A stretch of 64,000 nucleotides of DNA from Chlorella sp. KRBP. Its lineage: Eukaryota > Chlorophyta > Trebouxiophyceae > Chlorellales > Chlorellaceae. Location of the stretch: positions 47,748 to 111,747 of the forward strand of contig QAXK01000799.1 of the NCBI GenBank assembly GCA_004335735.1, given 5' to 3'. The position numbers and the translations under genes were made by a program. Every line of letters starts with the position of its first letter. The first letter of the stretch is position 1. This document shows positions 1 to 11,160 of the stretch, one piece after another. The notes under the pieces were generated by a model. That model was not told where the DNA came from, did not search any database, and saw only the letters and a program-made list of their open reading frames with translations.

Positions 1-1892
1 CACGAGGTGGTGTGCCACGACGATGGTGACGGCAAGCTGCTTGGCAAGGGCTCCTTTGGCAGTGTGCACCTGGCCCGCCAAGGCACCACCGCCATCAAGT
101 GCATCAGCCTGCGCCACGACGACACTGCCTTCCTTATGGAGCTCATGCGCGAGTTCCAGCGGGCGCGCCAGCTGCCACGCAGTCCGCTCTTCCTCAGGCC
201 GCAAAAGCAGTGCCTGGTCAGGGTAGCGCCCGGCCACGGCCACCGCACGCGGTGGCAGCTGGTCCAGGAGTCCCGCGCCGTGCACGGCGGCACGCTGTCC
301 CAGGTGGTCAAGGTGCGACGCTTGGGTGGCATCACTGGCATGCTGCGCTGCTGGCGGACCGTTGCTTCTCGTTGCGCTTCACAAAGTGTGCCAAATGGTC
401 GGGTCCTCTGTGCTCCCAACGTCCACGCGCAGATGTGCAGCCGGCACCGCCACGAGCACTGCGAGGAGGCCTTGCCGGAAGAGAGCATGCGGCACCTGCT
501 GGCCCAGCTGCTGGGGCTGCTGCAGCTCATGCACGAGGCGGGCCTGGTGCACCGCGACATCAAGCCCGCCAACCTGCTGCTGCTAGAGCCGCCCTCGTGG
601 CGTGGTGGGGGCCGCCAGGCCTCACCCTCGCCGCCAGCCCAGCACTTTGTGCTGCACGTGTGTGACACGGGCGCGCTCACGCGCGTGGGCGAGCTGTTCA
701 ACATTGGCCGGCCTCGTGACGTGGTGTGCACGGCGCGTTATGCTGCGCCCGAATTGCTCGATCCAAAGAGCCGCTCCGTGCTGGGCAACCCCGCACAAGA
801 CATGTGAGCGGCGATGAACTAGTTGCCGGCAGGGCAGCAGAGGTCTCTCTCTCGGTGCGATGGCGGGGACGGCCATGTGACGGACTGTTGAGGCTACACG
901 GTCACCCCGGGCTCAACTGACCAAATGATGTGTGGGCTGGGCTGTGTGCAGGTTTGCTGTGGGCGTCCTCATGTATGAGTTGCTGGTGGGGCCGGGCAAG
1001 CACCCGCTGGTGCCCCCGCACCACATGAGCAAGCTGCGGGCCGACCATGGGTCAAGCAACAGCGGGTGGTCCGGTGTGCTGCACGGCGCCATGATGGAGT
1101 ACGGGCGCCAGCAACAGCAGCAGCAGCAGCAACGGGGGCAGCAGGAGCGGCAGAGCGGCCCGCCTGTCTGCGGCGGCGACCACACTGGCAGCAGCGACAA
1201 GGAGAACCAGGACGGCAACAGCACCACCGCCGCCGTCCCACCGCCGCCGCCGCTGAGCACTGCTGCGTGCGATGCGGAGGGCGTCACTGCAGGTAGCAAG
1301 GAGCGGGCAGCGCCTGTGTCCCCGCTGGATCTGCTGCCGCCGTCCTTCAGCCCGCACTGGCGTGGTGTCATCCAGGGCATGTGCGACGTGCAGCCAGACA
1401 GGCGGGCGGGATACGCGCAGGTGCTGCTGTCGCCCTTGTTCTGCGATCAGCAGCTGGGCGCGTGGGCACAGGAGGCGCACCAGCAGGCGGCGATCCAGGG
1501 CAGCCGCTCCGCGGCCGCGTCGCTGCAGGCACTGGGACGCATGTTTGAGCGCATGCAGGTAAGGAGTCCCAGGGGCGCGCCAGGTTGGACGAGTGTTGCG
1601 CCGTGTCGTTGTGCCCAGCACACCTGGTGCGTCTGTGCTGTCACCACCCACGCAGGAGGACAGGCGGCAGCTGCAGGCGGTGCTGCGCCCTCCTGTGCTG
1701 CTGCCCGCCGAGGTGCTGACCAGCATCAGCCTTAACGACCAAGTGCACGCGCTGACGGCCCTCCTCCAGCCGCTCATGCTGAGCTCTGGCGCTGCTGCGG
1801 AAGCACACGGAGACAAGTCGGCCGGCCCGCAAGCTGACAAGCACGGCGGCCTGGCAATGGCTGCTGCGCTGGTGCACTGCGAGGCAGACTAG
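1..1892 (+). CDS. Serine/threonine protein kinase, 5' end outside window
   Basis: Exons 1–312, 433–803, 952–1558 and 1656–1892 join in frame, giving at least 508 residues; the start lies left of the window. Visible kinase signs: glycine loop GKGSFGSV (about residues 15–22), ATP-binding Lys in TAIKC (33), catalytic loop HRDIKPAN (144–151), the APE equivalent ARYAAPELL, a subdomain IX motif FAVGVLMYELL and the late Arg in QPDRRAGY. The usual DFG is CDTG (182–184), so the Mg-binding Asp is kept and Phe is Thr. Some 25 extra residues rich in Ser/Pro/Gly precede it. The C-lobe carries a long insert with a poly-Gln run, a KEN-box-like DKENQ and a poly-Pro run. It is probably active, because Lys, HRD Asp and DxG Asp all remain. 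I cannot assign a subfamily. It converges on the Rab5 gene. Confidence 0.85.
1108..1132 (+). repeat. CAG/CAA trinucleotide run (poly-Gln)
   Basis: A run of CAG and CAA codons inside the kinase C-lobe insert encodes a short poly-glutamine stretch. It does not interrupt the reading frame. Confidence 0.9.
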
Positions 1893-1965
1893 CGTGATGC
1901 TGTTGTGCTGTTGCTGACGGTGTTGCTTCCCAGCATGTACTACCAGCGTGGCAGCTTGGAGGCTT

Positions 1966-1970
1966 TGTAA
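1966..1970 (+). terminator. Putative polyadenylation signal TGTAA for the kinase gene
   Basis: TGTAA lies 74 bp after the kinase TAG stop. TGTAA is the usual poly(A) signal of chlorophyte nuclear genes. Confidence 0.5.
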
Positions 1971-2083
1971 TCCGAAACGAACACGGTTGCCACGCGGTGG
2001 TGCAGCACTCGACACTGATATCACAGCGGCAGTCCTCAGGCGCAGTGCAGACGCGTCGTGCAGCAGGATGTACACCGTGGTGA

Positions 2084-2088
2084 TTACA
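2084..2088 (-). terminator. Putative polyadenylation signal TGTAA for Rab5
   Basis: TTACA on plus reads TGTAA on minus, about 170 bp past the Rab5 stop. This is a usual distance for a green algal 3' UTR. Confidence 0.5.
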
Positions 2089-2259
2089 AGAGGTCCAAGT
2101 CAGGTGTGCGCCCCACCGCCCCAATGCATGCGTAAGTGCGCCACACACTCCTGGGGGATAGCAGGCGGCAAAAGGCGGACCCGGAACGAACCCGGAACGA
2201 AGCGTGGCGCGGGAAGCCAAGTAAATAGTCGCAACGACAGCGTGAGCCCGGGGTGCAGG

Positions 2260-3566
2260 TTAGCAGCAGCCGGACCGCTGCGCTGGCGGCCTGGCAGCGT
2301 CTGAGAGCACCACCCCTCCTGCGGGCGGCCGCGCCGCTGCTGCATCCGGCTTGGGCAGCTTTTGTGCAATGTCTGTAAAGAGCTCGTTGACGTTGGCGGC
2401 CGTCTTTGCTGACGTCTCGAGGAAGAAGAGCCCGTTCTCCGTGGCGTACGCTGACGCCTCCTCTGTTCCCACAGCTCGCTGGCCCTCCAGGTCCGCCTTG
2501 TTGCCTGCGTGCAGGTGGTTAGAGGGGACCCTCGTGTCGGGAACTCGTGCGACCACAGCCATCCTGTGCTGGCCTACAGCCTGCTGCTGTAGGAGTGGAC
2601 GGACACAGAGCCAAGCACACCCCTGTTGCCGTGGGCACCCTCCATATGCCGCTGCATGCCCGCTCATCACGTGCTGGCAGTCGCCACGCCCAGCACCTGC
2701 TGCTGCTGCTGGTGCCGTTGGCGCCTCAACCATGCTGTCGCAGCCAGGTCACCCTCGCACCTGCCAGCGCCATGATGAGGTTGGGCGCGCCCTGGCGCTG
2801 CAGTTCCCGCACCCACGACTTTGCCCGGGTGAAGGAGTCGGCGCTGGTGATGTCGTACACGATGATGGCGGCCATGGCACCACTGCGCGCACAACCAGCC
2901 ACTGTCACGAAGTCGTTCCTCCCTCCTCTGCTCTCCTCCCCTTTGAGGACCTGCTTGCCAGCGCTGCGCACGCACCGGTAATACATGGGCGCGAGGCTGT
3001 GGTAGCGCTCCTGCCCCGCCGTGTCCCTGCGCGTGCACACGAGCACTTGAGTGACGCTTGGGTGGCCGCGTGCGCTGGGCGAGGTCCGGCGAGTGTCCAG
3101 AGGATTGCGACCCCGCCTCGGCAGCGCAGTGCCCGCACGCACCAAATCTCAAACTTGACATTGAGCTCCGGCAGTGTCTTGGTCAGGAAGGCTGCTCCCA
3201 CCGTCGAGGCCTGCGCACACGAGAGGGCCGAGGGTTGTCCTCCTCTCACCGAGGTGCGGAGGAGAACCTGCCACCCCGAGGGCCGACAGGAGCAGCACAG
3301 CGTCCCTGCGACCACGCTGCTGACGCTCTGGCACCCGCTCGCGCTGCCTTTGCGTGCCGTGCGGGCCTCGTGGAAGGTGCTCTCCACACGCCCAGCCACG
3401 GCACGAGCGAGCGCCCAGCGAGCCTTGCCTGGAAGTCGAAGAACTGTCCCTTGACGTATCGGAGCACCAGGCTGCTCTTGCCGCTGCCCATCTCGCCGAG
3501 CAGCACGAGCTTGGCCACCGTCTGCTGCTGCAGGTCCAGAGCCGCGCCAGGCGCTGCAGCTGCCAT
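2260..3566 (-). CDS. RAB5: Rab5-type small GTPase
   Basis: Exons 3566–3429, 3210–3143, 3026–2976, 2882–2761 and 2504–2260 join in frame to 207 residues, a normal Rab length. All nucleotide motifs are present: GEMGSGKS (24–31), effector segment STVGAAFLTKT, DTAGQERYHSL, GNKADL and ETSAKT. The protein ends in Cys-Cys, the double geranylgeranylation site. The STVGAAFL and HSLAPMYYR segments and the phrase AIIVYDITSADSF are Rab5-class, so it should act in early endosome fusion and vacuolar traffic. The start is the Met before a short Ala-rich leader, giving the usual spacing to the P-loop. Intron 1 (3428–3211) has a GC donor in the context CAG|GCAAGG; the other introns are GT–AG. The gene lies tail to tail with the kinase. 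Confidence 0.95.
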
Positions 3567-3875
3567 TCTGCTGTAGTTGCTCTGCTTTTAGCTGGGGGCC
3601 ACTCACTAGCTCACTAGCTCCTTGTGGCTTGGTGGCGCGTGGCGCGGGTGAGGTTTGCGTCATCGCCCCCATGCGACCGGTGATGGCACGCTCCACAGTG
3701 CCCATGGGTGTGCTGCAGCTGCTAGCCACAGGTGGGCAGAGTGGAGTAGTTGCACCGGTGGGGTCCGCAAGGCGCCCCGTCACAGGCCATTTCGCCGCAC
3801 AACGAGCCGCCACGACAGTGTGCAGACATCACCCGGCCTGGCCATGCCTACAGGTGGTGGTGGTGGTGGTGGTGA
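3567..3875. other. Intergenic: Rab5 promoter and TIM10 3' region
   Basis: The 309 bp between the TIM10 stop and the Rab5 start (both minus) hold no supportable gene. A short GGT repeat at about 3852–3873 precedes the TIM10 stop. I saw no TGTAA on the minus strand here. Confidence 0.5.
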
Positions 3876-4559
3876 CTAGCTGCTCTTGTTGCCCAGCAAT
3901 TGCCCGACGATTGCAACCGTCTGCGAGCACGTGCACACTCGCAACTCGCACACTCTGCTCGGGGCTGGGCTGAGCACACACCATGTCCTCCCCAGTGACC
4001 CCAGTAGCCCAGTGTGAGGGGACCTGGCAGCGCAGCGCCGCACCTGCCAGTACTTGGAGCAGCATCGGTCGACGCAGCTGTTCTCGCCGATGCTTAGTGT
4101 GCCCTCCTTGAACCTGCGCAGCACCACAGCAGCGCCAGCATGATGCTTGATGCTGTGGCAGTGTCAGTGGAGCCGCACCCGCCCGCAGCAGCAGCCCCAG
4201 ACGCACTCACGGGCGTGCCGCACACCGGTCGTAGCACGACGCCACCATCCTGCGCCGAGGTAAGGCAGGCATCACCACTGACTCATCTGCCTGGCCAGGG
4301 GCACTATCATCGGCCATCAGGCGACCCATCGCGGCGCACGGTCAGTGATGCTCGCCGCCGCCGCCGCCGCCGCTCCTGCCCCACCGGCTGGGTGATCTGC
4401 CGCAGCGCATGCGCAGTGGCCATGCGTGCGTGGAGCGCTGCCCGCGCACCTGTTCAGCAGCTCCACGCGATACTCGAGCTCCGTGGTGGCCAGCGCCAAG
4501 GCTGCAGACGCCGCCGCAGCCTGCTCCGCATCTCCCTGCCCAGGCCTAGCTGCTGACAT
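3876..4559 (-). CDS. TIM10: Mitochondrial intermembrane-space chaperone Tim10
   Basis: Four small exons (4559–4450, 4249–4211, 4113–4044, 3920–3876) join in frame to 87 residues, the family's size. The twin CX3C motif is complete: CYDRC at 42–46 and CVDRC at 63–67, spaced 16 residues apart. Flanking segments ELEYRVELLNR, FKEGTLSIGENS, SKYWQ and VGQLLG match plant-type Tim10. It would form the Tim9–Tim10 hexamer that escorts hydrophobic precursors across the intermembrane space. An extra Cys follows the last motif Cys (68). Every exon is too short to stand out alone; the gene is found only by splicing. It diverges from the RPC4 gene, with 316 bp between the starts. Confidence 0.93.
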
Positions 4560-4875
4560 TCTGCTCACGGTTTTGGGACTGCGGAGAATGACGTTCTGCT
4601 GCGCTTCCTGCGCGCCCAGGGCTATCGCAGACCTCGGCCATGGCAACTGTAGGGGCCGTCGCGCCCCCTGCAGTTGTGGAAGCGCGTGCGCTGCGCCGTG
4701 GGATGACCGCATCAGCATACAGCCACCTCTTCTGACGCATCGGAACTCGCCGCCGTCGAGTGGAGCGGCGCAGCACGCGAGTCGAGGAGCGCAGCGCACC
4801 AGGGAGCAGCGGAGCCTCAACTGATGAAGCTGCGTTGACGTTAGTGTCAGCAGGCGTGGTGGTGGCTCTCTCACC
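4560..4875. promoter_or_regulatory. Divergent promoter region TIM10 / RPC4
   Basis: The 316 bp between two outward-facing start codons must hold both promoters and 5' UTRs. I see no clear TATA box and no recognisable regulatory motif. Confidence 0.5.
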
Positions 4876-7324
4876 ATGGCAGGCAAGGAAGGCGCGGGGC
4901 GCGGTTCGTCCGCCCCAAAGGTGCGTGCTCGTGCTCGGCACTGCATGTGCAGCAAGCACGGGTGCACGCCAGCGGTGCTGGGGCCCCACGTGAGCTGCCC
5001 TGACCTTGACATGCCGCAAGCATCACCATCCGGGCGTGCAGGGCAAGTTTGCGCCGACCGTGCCGTCGCGGCGCAAGAAGGAGGATGCGCAGGCGGGCGG
5101 CAAGGGCGGGGGTGACGCTGGAGCCGGCAACGAGATCTTCCAGGACATCCTAAAGGCAGCGCAGTCAGAGGCCTCATGGCAGCGGGGCGCCGGGCGCGGC
5201 CGGGGACGGGGCGGGGGCCAGCAGCAGTACACCGTCACCTTTGGCGGGGATGCACGCGGTGAGTCTGCCTATCTGAAGTTCATTAGCCTCGTGTCCCTGG
5301 TGTGGGCGCACCACACGCCCTCAGCAATCGCCGTCCTGCCCTGTTGGTGTGCGCTCTCCTTCCCTGACGTACAGGTGGAGGGGCATTGGCTCCCGCCAAG
5401 CAGCGCGGCGCTCCCGGCAGCAAGCCCAAATCAGGAGAGGGCGGCGGCGGCGGGGGCGGCGGCGGTGGGGGTGGAGGCGGCAGCGGCGCTGGCGGCAAGA
5501 GCGGCGGTGGCGGCGGCTCCTCCTCCGCAGCGCAGGTCAAGATGGAGGGCGAGGGCGGCAGCGCGCTGGAGCCCGCCAAGCAGTCGGTTGGGCGCAGCGC
5601 AGAGGCGTTGGATCGGGCAGCGCGGCACCACCAACAGCTGGACTACACTCAGTACTACCCCACGCAGCTGCCCCTGCGGCCCCCTCCTGACCTGGAGGAG
5701 CTCTACCCGCACCTGGTGGCGTACGCGGACGCGGACGATGATGAAATGATGGGCGATGCGGTCGCAGCGGCGGCGGGCGGCATGCCGGCTGTCGGGCAGG
5801 GACAGGGCATGCAGCACACGGTGCGTGCAGTGCATCGCGTGCTGTCGTGAGCGCATGCAAACTTGTGGGGCTGTTAGAGTATGACAAAGCCTGTTCGCCT
5901 GCCCCTGCTCACTTGCGCCTCATTGCTGGCTGCTGCGGTGCCTCAGGCGGTTGGCGGTGGCAGTGCGGCGTCGGAGCTGCGGCTCCTGGAGGAGGTCGAG
6001 GTGTCGCCCTCTTACTTGGTACAGCTGCCCGCCGTCCTGCCCCTGGCCATTCCCAAGCGCCCGATGCCACCGCCCACGGGCAAGGGCGCAGCGGCGTCCA
6101 GCAGCAAGGAGGACAACGCACTGCAAGGTACGCTGGATGGGGTCTCGTGCATGAGCATGGCAGACGCTCATGCACAAGCATGACAAGCATGCTGGTTCGG
6201 AAAGCAGCAAGCGATTCGGAAAGCATCGGGCCAGAGTTGCACCACCTGTTGCGATGGTGGTCGGCATCGTGCCTTGTCCTGCACGCTGCCCTGCAGGCGC
6301 CCAGCCCCCTGGCATCAAGGACTGCCCCGCCGGTCCCATAGGCAAGCTGCTGGTGTTCAAGTCAGGCAAGGTCAAGATGCAGGTGGGCGACATGCTGCTG
6401 GACGTGTCGGCCGGCACCACGTACCAACACCGCCAAGACGTGCGTGTACATATGGGGATGGCTGGCATGGGGGGGGCACACTGGGTACATCTCACACTCA
6501 CAACGGCGACACATGCAGCAGGTCAGCGCGCCACATCACACCACACGTGCAAGCGGCTGTTGTGCGTCAGCGGGACACGGGACCCTGTGGGCTAGCTGGC
6601 GCTAGTTGTGCTTGCCCCCCAAAGTGCGGTGGTGGTGCTGCGTGCGTCGCGCTGTGTGTTCCACACGCAGGCTATGGCTCTCTCGCTAGGCACGGGCAAT
6701 AGCGTGCTGCTCAGCGAGATCTCGCACCGCATGGTGGTGTCCCCCGACGTGTGGCAGCTCATGTCAGACGACGCGTTGCCCGAGTGGCAGCGCAACACCT
6801 CAGCGCAGGCACTGCAGGAAGCCCAACAACTACAGCAGCAGCAGCAACAACAACAGCAAGCAGACGGAGCGCAGCGTCACACCAACGGCACCACCAAGGC
6901 AGAACCTGCCGCTGGTGCTGCCGGTGCCGGTGGGGCGGCGGCAGGTGGAGCCAAGGGTGGTCCGGCGTCGCAGCAGCGTGTCAAGGCAGAAGACGAGCAG
7001 AAGGCAGCAGCAGCCCCCGTCAAGGTGGAGTCGGTCGTCGCCAAGCAGCCAGCAGGGCCACGCGCTGGGGCAATGGCCACCCGCGGCAGGGCACCGGCGG
7101 GTGAACCGGTGGGGTCCCCTGCCAAGCCAAGCGCTGTTCAGGCGGGCGCGGTCAAGGGCGCGCCTGTCAAGGCAGCAGCTGAGCCGCAGCGCATGGAGGT
7201 GGATGGGGAGGAGGGCGGCGAGGAGGGGCCCGGGGAGGAGGAAGAGGAGGAGGAGTTTGTGGGTGGGGGGCGGGACATGGGTGGGGACGAGGACGATGAC
7301 TTGGGCGACGATGTGGCCTACTAA
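4876..7324 (+). CDS. RPC4: RNA polymerase III subunit RPC4 (C53-type)
   Basis: Exons 4876–4920, 5042–5258, 5375–5820, 5947–6127, 6297–6439 and 6671–7324 join in frame to 561 residues. The N-terminal basic motif KFAPTVPSRRKKE and the C-terminal block GKLLVFKSGKVKMQVGD, then LLDVSAGTTYQHRQ, and after the next splice LGTGNSVLLSEISHRMVVSPDV, are the signatures of RPC4, which pairs with RPC5 on Pol III for initiation and termination. A Gly-rich run (GGC repeats, about 5440–5520) and Lys/Pro linkers lie between. The family normally stops close after the VSPDF-like end. This protein continues about 190 residues with poly-Gln, Ala/Lys-rich repeats and an acidic tail (EEEEEEEF, DEDDDLGDD). The extension is in the same exon and frame, so I take it as real. 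Confidence 0.9.
5440..5520 (+). repeat. GGC-rich run (poly-Gly) in RPC4
   Basis: Nearly uninterrupted glycine codons form the linker between the N-terminal motif and the C-terminal domain of RPC4. Confidence 0.85.
6829..6861 (+). repeat. CAG/CAA run (poly-Gln) in RPC4
   Basis: CAG and CAA codons encode a poly-glutamine stretch at the start of the RPC4 C-terminal extension. Confidence 0.85.
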
Positions 7325-7938
7325 GGAGAGGGCGCAAGACAGCTGGCTTGCTTGCTGTGGCTGGCATTGGCGGCGGAGTTGCACAGGGTTGCAACTCTTG
7401 TGAGATGCTTACAAAGTTAGATGCACGGGCGCTCTGCCAATGGCAAGTCAGGTCTATACACAGGCCTTCGTATAATATGTGCACCACATCAGGCGTCTGC
7501 GTCACAGCTTCCGACAATTGCGGACTACCCAAACCTCTGGCGCTGGAACACCCTGCAAGACAAGAGCCGCAGTGTCACGCCACGCACAAAAACGATGTGG
7601 CACAAGGCCATCCCTGGCAGGCAGAATGGCCTGGCAAGCACACTAGCATCTACCTCAAGCTGTTGTCTACGCGAAAAGAGGAAAAACGAATTGTGAAAGT
7701 TGGTACAGATGGTTTGGAGGAGATGGTTTGGAGCCGCCACCGTGTCGGACGTGCAGTCACAAGGCGTGCTGCTGAGCACGCGGCAAAAGATAATCAGACG
7801 ATGCAGGGTCACGGGCTACCTCCCGCACAGCACTACCGCTACATCATTTATCATCATCATCAGTATCCAATGAGCAGAGCCCCACGCCCCAGGCAACGCA
7901 GAGCGCCACCGCATGGCTGGGCCACAGACTTGACAGCC
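7325..7938. other. Convergent 3' region between RPC4 and SUN gene
   Basis: These 614 bp between facing stop codons are noticeably less GC-rich than the flanking coding sequence, as expected for 3' UTRs. TTACA at 7409–7413 (TGTAA on minus) could end the SUN transcript, but that implies a 3' UTR of about 530 bp. I found no TGTAA on plus for RPC4. No gene is supportable here. Confidence 0.5.
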
Positions 7939-10900
7939 CTAGGAGCGGTTAAAGAGGCTGGGCGGCAGGAGCAGCAGCAGCGCCTGCTGCACCTGCTGGT
8001 TCTGCAGCGCCAGCCCCAGCAGCCCATTCACCATGCCCAGCAGCATGATGAGGCGGCAGAACACCCCGGCGCTCAGCAGCGCCCCGGCACCGCCCCCCCC
8101 CGCCGCACTCCCAGCCTCCTTCTTGCCTGCGCCCTGGTGCACTGGGGCGCCCCCTGGCGCGCTGTGGTGGGGCGGTGCGCTGGCGGGGCGCATGCAGATG
8201 CCCAGGACCAGCGCCAGGACGGCGGAGCAGTAGAGCAGCACGGCCCACTCACGCTGGTTGCCCAACGCAACCTGCACGTGTACACACACGAAGGGTGCGG
8301 CAAACAAAACTTGTGGCACAGAGCACCAGCACGAGGCGTGTGGAGTGGCACAAGCAGCAGGGCCACACCCAAACACAGGTGATGCAAGTGAATGAAAAAA
8401 AGACCCAGTGGTGGCGACGCCGTCCTCCTTTTGCGTCATGACCCGCAAGGTCCCAGGGCAGGGCGCACCTCTTCCTGGAGCTCCCTCACTGCCGCCATGA
8501 GCTGGGCAATCTGTCGGTCGTGCTCGTGGGACAGACGACGCACCACGTTGGCCTCTACCTGCAAGCGCAGACGCGCACACACGCAGGCCAGTCACGCAGG
8601 CCAGTCATGATACTCGCAATGAACCGGCAACGCCTGGCTGCTTGGGCCTGACCACAGCGCACGTGTGGCAGAAGCCTGCAGAGCACGACGCTGCCAGCGT
8701 GCGCCATCCCTGTTGCCCTTGTCCTCACCTGAGCGGGCAGGGTGGTGAAGGCCCTGTCCAGTGCGGCCACGGCTGCCTCCAGCTCGTCCATCTCACTGGC
8801 CGTGGCGGCGGCGTTGCGGTTCAGCACGTCCACCAGCGAGGAGATGTAGCGCCACACGCGCGTCTGGTTGAGGCGCAGCAACACAAACTCCTGCACACCA
8901 GCAGCAGCAGCAGGAGCATCCGCATCAGAACAGCAAACAGGTGAGAGGAACCCTTCGGGCGTTGAGAGCAGTTCGGCCTCCACTCGCTGCTGCTGCATGG
9001 TGCCGCAGTCCAACACACAAGGCCTGGTGCTGTGACGCTACCACGGCTACTACTACTGCATTGTACAGCAGCGCGCACCTGCTTGACGAGATCAAACAGG
9101 TTGCCCGCCTGCTTGGGCTTGGCCGCCGGCCCTCCCTCCATTGCCGCCAGCAGGCTGTTCATCACAGAGCTCGCCAGGGGTGAGCCCTCTGGAGGCGGCA
9201 CCATGAGCACCATGCGGCTGTTGGGCACCACCTGGCCCTCGTGCTCGTGGAGAGGCTGCTCGCCCCACGCGGCGGCACCACCACCGCTGCCGGGGACGCC
9301 CGCGCCCGCTCCTGCGGCTGAGCCGTCGCCTGCTGTACTGCTGGTGGTGGTGCTGGCGGTGGTGGAGGTGGTGCCGGGGACAGGGATGGCAGGGCCAGGG
9401 TGGTGGTGGTGCACTGGCACACCGGTGGTAGTGACGGGAGGAATCGTGGTGGTGGTGGTGGTGGAGTGTGGGTGTGGAGGTGCGCCTGGGAGCGCCGTGC
9501 TGCCTGCCTGCTCCTGCTGCGGGGTGCTAGTGGTGCTGGTGGTGGTAGTGGTTGCATGAGCGTCCTCCTCGTGCCTTGGTGCTGGTGGTGTTGGCGCAGA
9601 GCCAGTGGGAGGTGTGTCAGGTTGGCTGGCGGCGGGATCGCCCGAGGGTGGTGGTGGCGGTGGCGTGTGTGCGTCTGCTGCGCCGGGACGTGCAGGCTTA
9701 GTGCCTGGTGAGCCTGGCTGGGATGCGGTGGCCACGGCGACAGGCGTGGTGGTGGTGGGGTGTGTGGTGCTGCTGGCGTGTGCAGCGGTGTCTCCACCGG
9801 TACCTGAGGTGGACTTAATCAGGTCTGTGGCGGTGCGCGTGGCGTCCTGCTGCCCGCCCCCCGCGCCCTCTAACAAGGCACCTGAGCTGTCTTGTGCTGC
9901 ACCTGCCAGCCCTGACGCCTTGGTGGATGCTCCGCTTGATGGAGTTTGAGGTGGTGAGCCTGTCATGCCGCCACCTGCTGCGCTGTCAATGCCAGTGGTG
10001 CTGCTGCTGCTTGTGGTGGTGGCGGTGGTGGTGGGTGACGCAGCGCTACCATGACCCCCATCCGCCGCCTTGGCAGCTGCATCAGCTAGTGATGCACTCT
10101 CCGCTGCGGCAGTCGACACATGCTGCGGACCAGCATCGTGTGGACGGGGCGTCCCTCCCTCCCCAACTGGCTCCCTGCCCGCGCCACCACCACCATGGCC
10201 CTGCTGCGCTGCACCCTTGTCCTTGGCCCCAGTGCCGTGGTGCTGATGTGCGGGGCGCGGGTGCAGCTCCCCCTCCTCCCCTCCCTCCTCCTCTAGCTGA
10301 TTGCTGCCGCCCACGCTGTGCTTGCGCGCCCGCTGCAGCCCACAGCACGGCCAAGCGCCAGGGTGGCGCAACCACTGCCGGCGCCACGTCCCTCCGCTAC
10401 CTCCGCTGACGTTACCCTCCCGCACCATCTTGCTACACCCCACCGGGCACTGCTGCCGCTCCACATTCTGCTGCCCTTGTCCGAGGTGGGATGGAGGTGT
10501 GGGCACAGGTGCAGGTGGCACATGCACCTTAGGGTCTTCTGAGCTGCCTCCAGCATGGCTGGCATGACTCTGCACTACCACTGCCTTACTGCCGCCTGCC
10601 CCTGCTGCCGACGGTTGCCCCTTGGCAGCGCTGCCGCCGCCGCCATCGCTGCTGCTGTCTAACCCCCCAGTTCCGCCAGTGGCCTGCCCCTGGTGGCCCT
10701 GCTGCTGCTGCTGCCCCTGCTGCTGCTGCTGGCTGCCCTGTGGCACTGCTGGCGGCGGTGGGACTGGTTGCTGGTTGGAGCCGCCACTAGCCGCACCCCC
10801 CGCATGCCCAATGCCCCCGCCGGCGCCGCTCCCTGTGGTCCCCTTGTGCGGCACACCCACACTTGCACCCACACTTGCGCCTGCACCCACACCCGTAGGG

Positions 10901-11116
10901 CTAGCACCAGAGGAGGTAGAGGGCGAGGAGGAGGTGGAAGAGGGGGTGGAGGAGGCAGCAGAAGAGGAGGAGGAGGAGGAGGTGTGTCCATGTAGGTGTG
11001 CTGCCAGCGCCTCCTCCAGCTCCTGGGCCGCTGACACGCCGAGGACAGCGATTGAGTTGAGCGCGCACACCTCCTCGGCGCCGTAGTGCGTGTGGAACTG
11101 GAGCAACAGGTACCTG

Positions 11117-11160
<44 letters not shown>

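Larger units (their letters stand above)
1893..2259. other. Convergent 3' region between kinase and Rab5
   Basis: The 367 bp between two facing stop codons hold no gene that I can support. A TGTAA motif on each strand (1966–1970 on plus, 2084–2088 read on minus) suggests that the two 3' UTRs end about 75 and 175 bp past their stops without overlapping. Confidence 0.6.

Noticed and set aside
2351..3454. Long plus-strand open frame of 367 codons opposite Rab5
   Set aside because: It is antisense to five Rab5 exons with full motif content. High GC leaves few stops on the other strand, and its translation has no family resemblance.
7525..7812. Short minus-strand frame in the RPC4/SUN convergent region
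   Set aside because: Composition is like a 3' UTR, with no recognisable domain and no splice partner.
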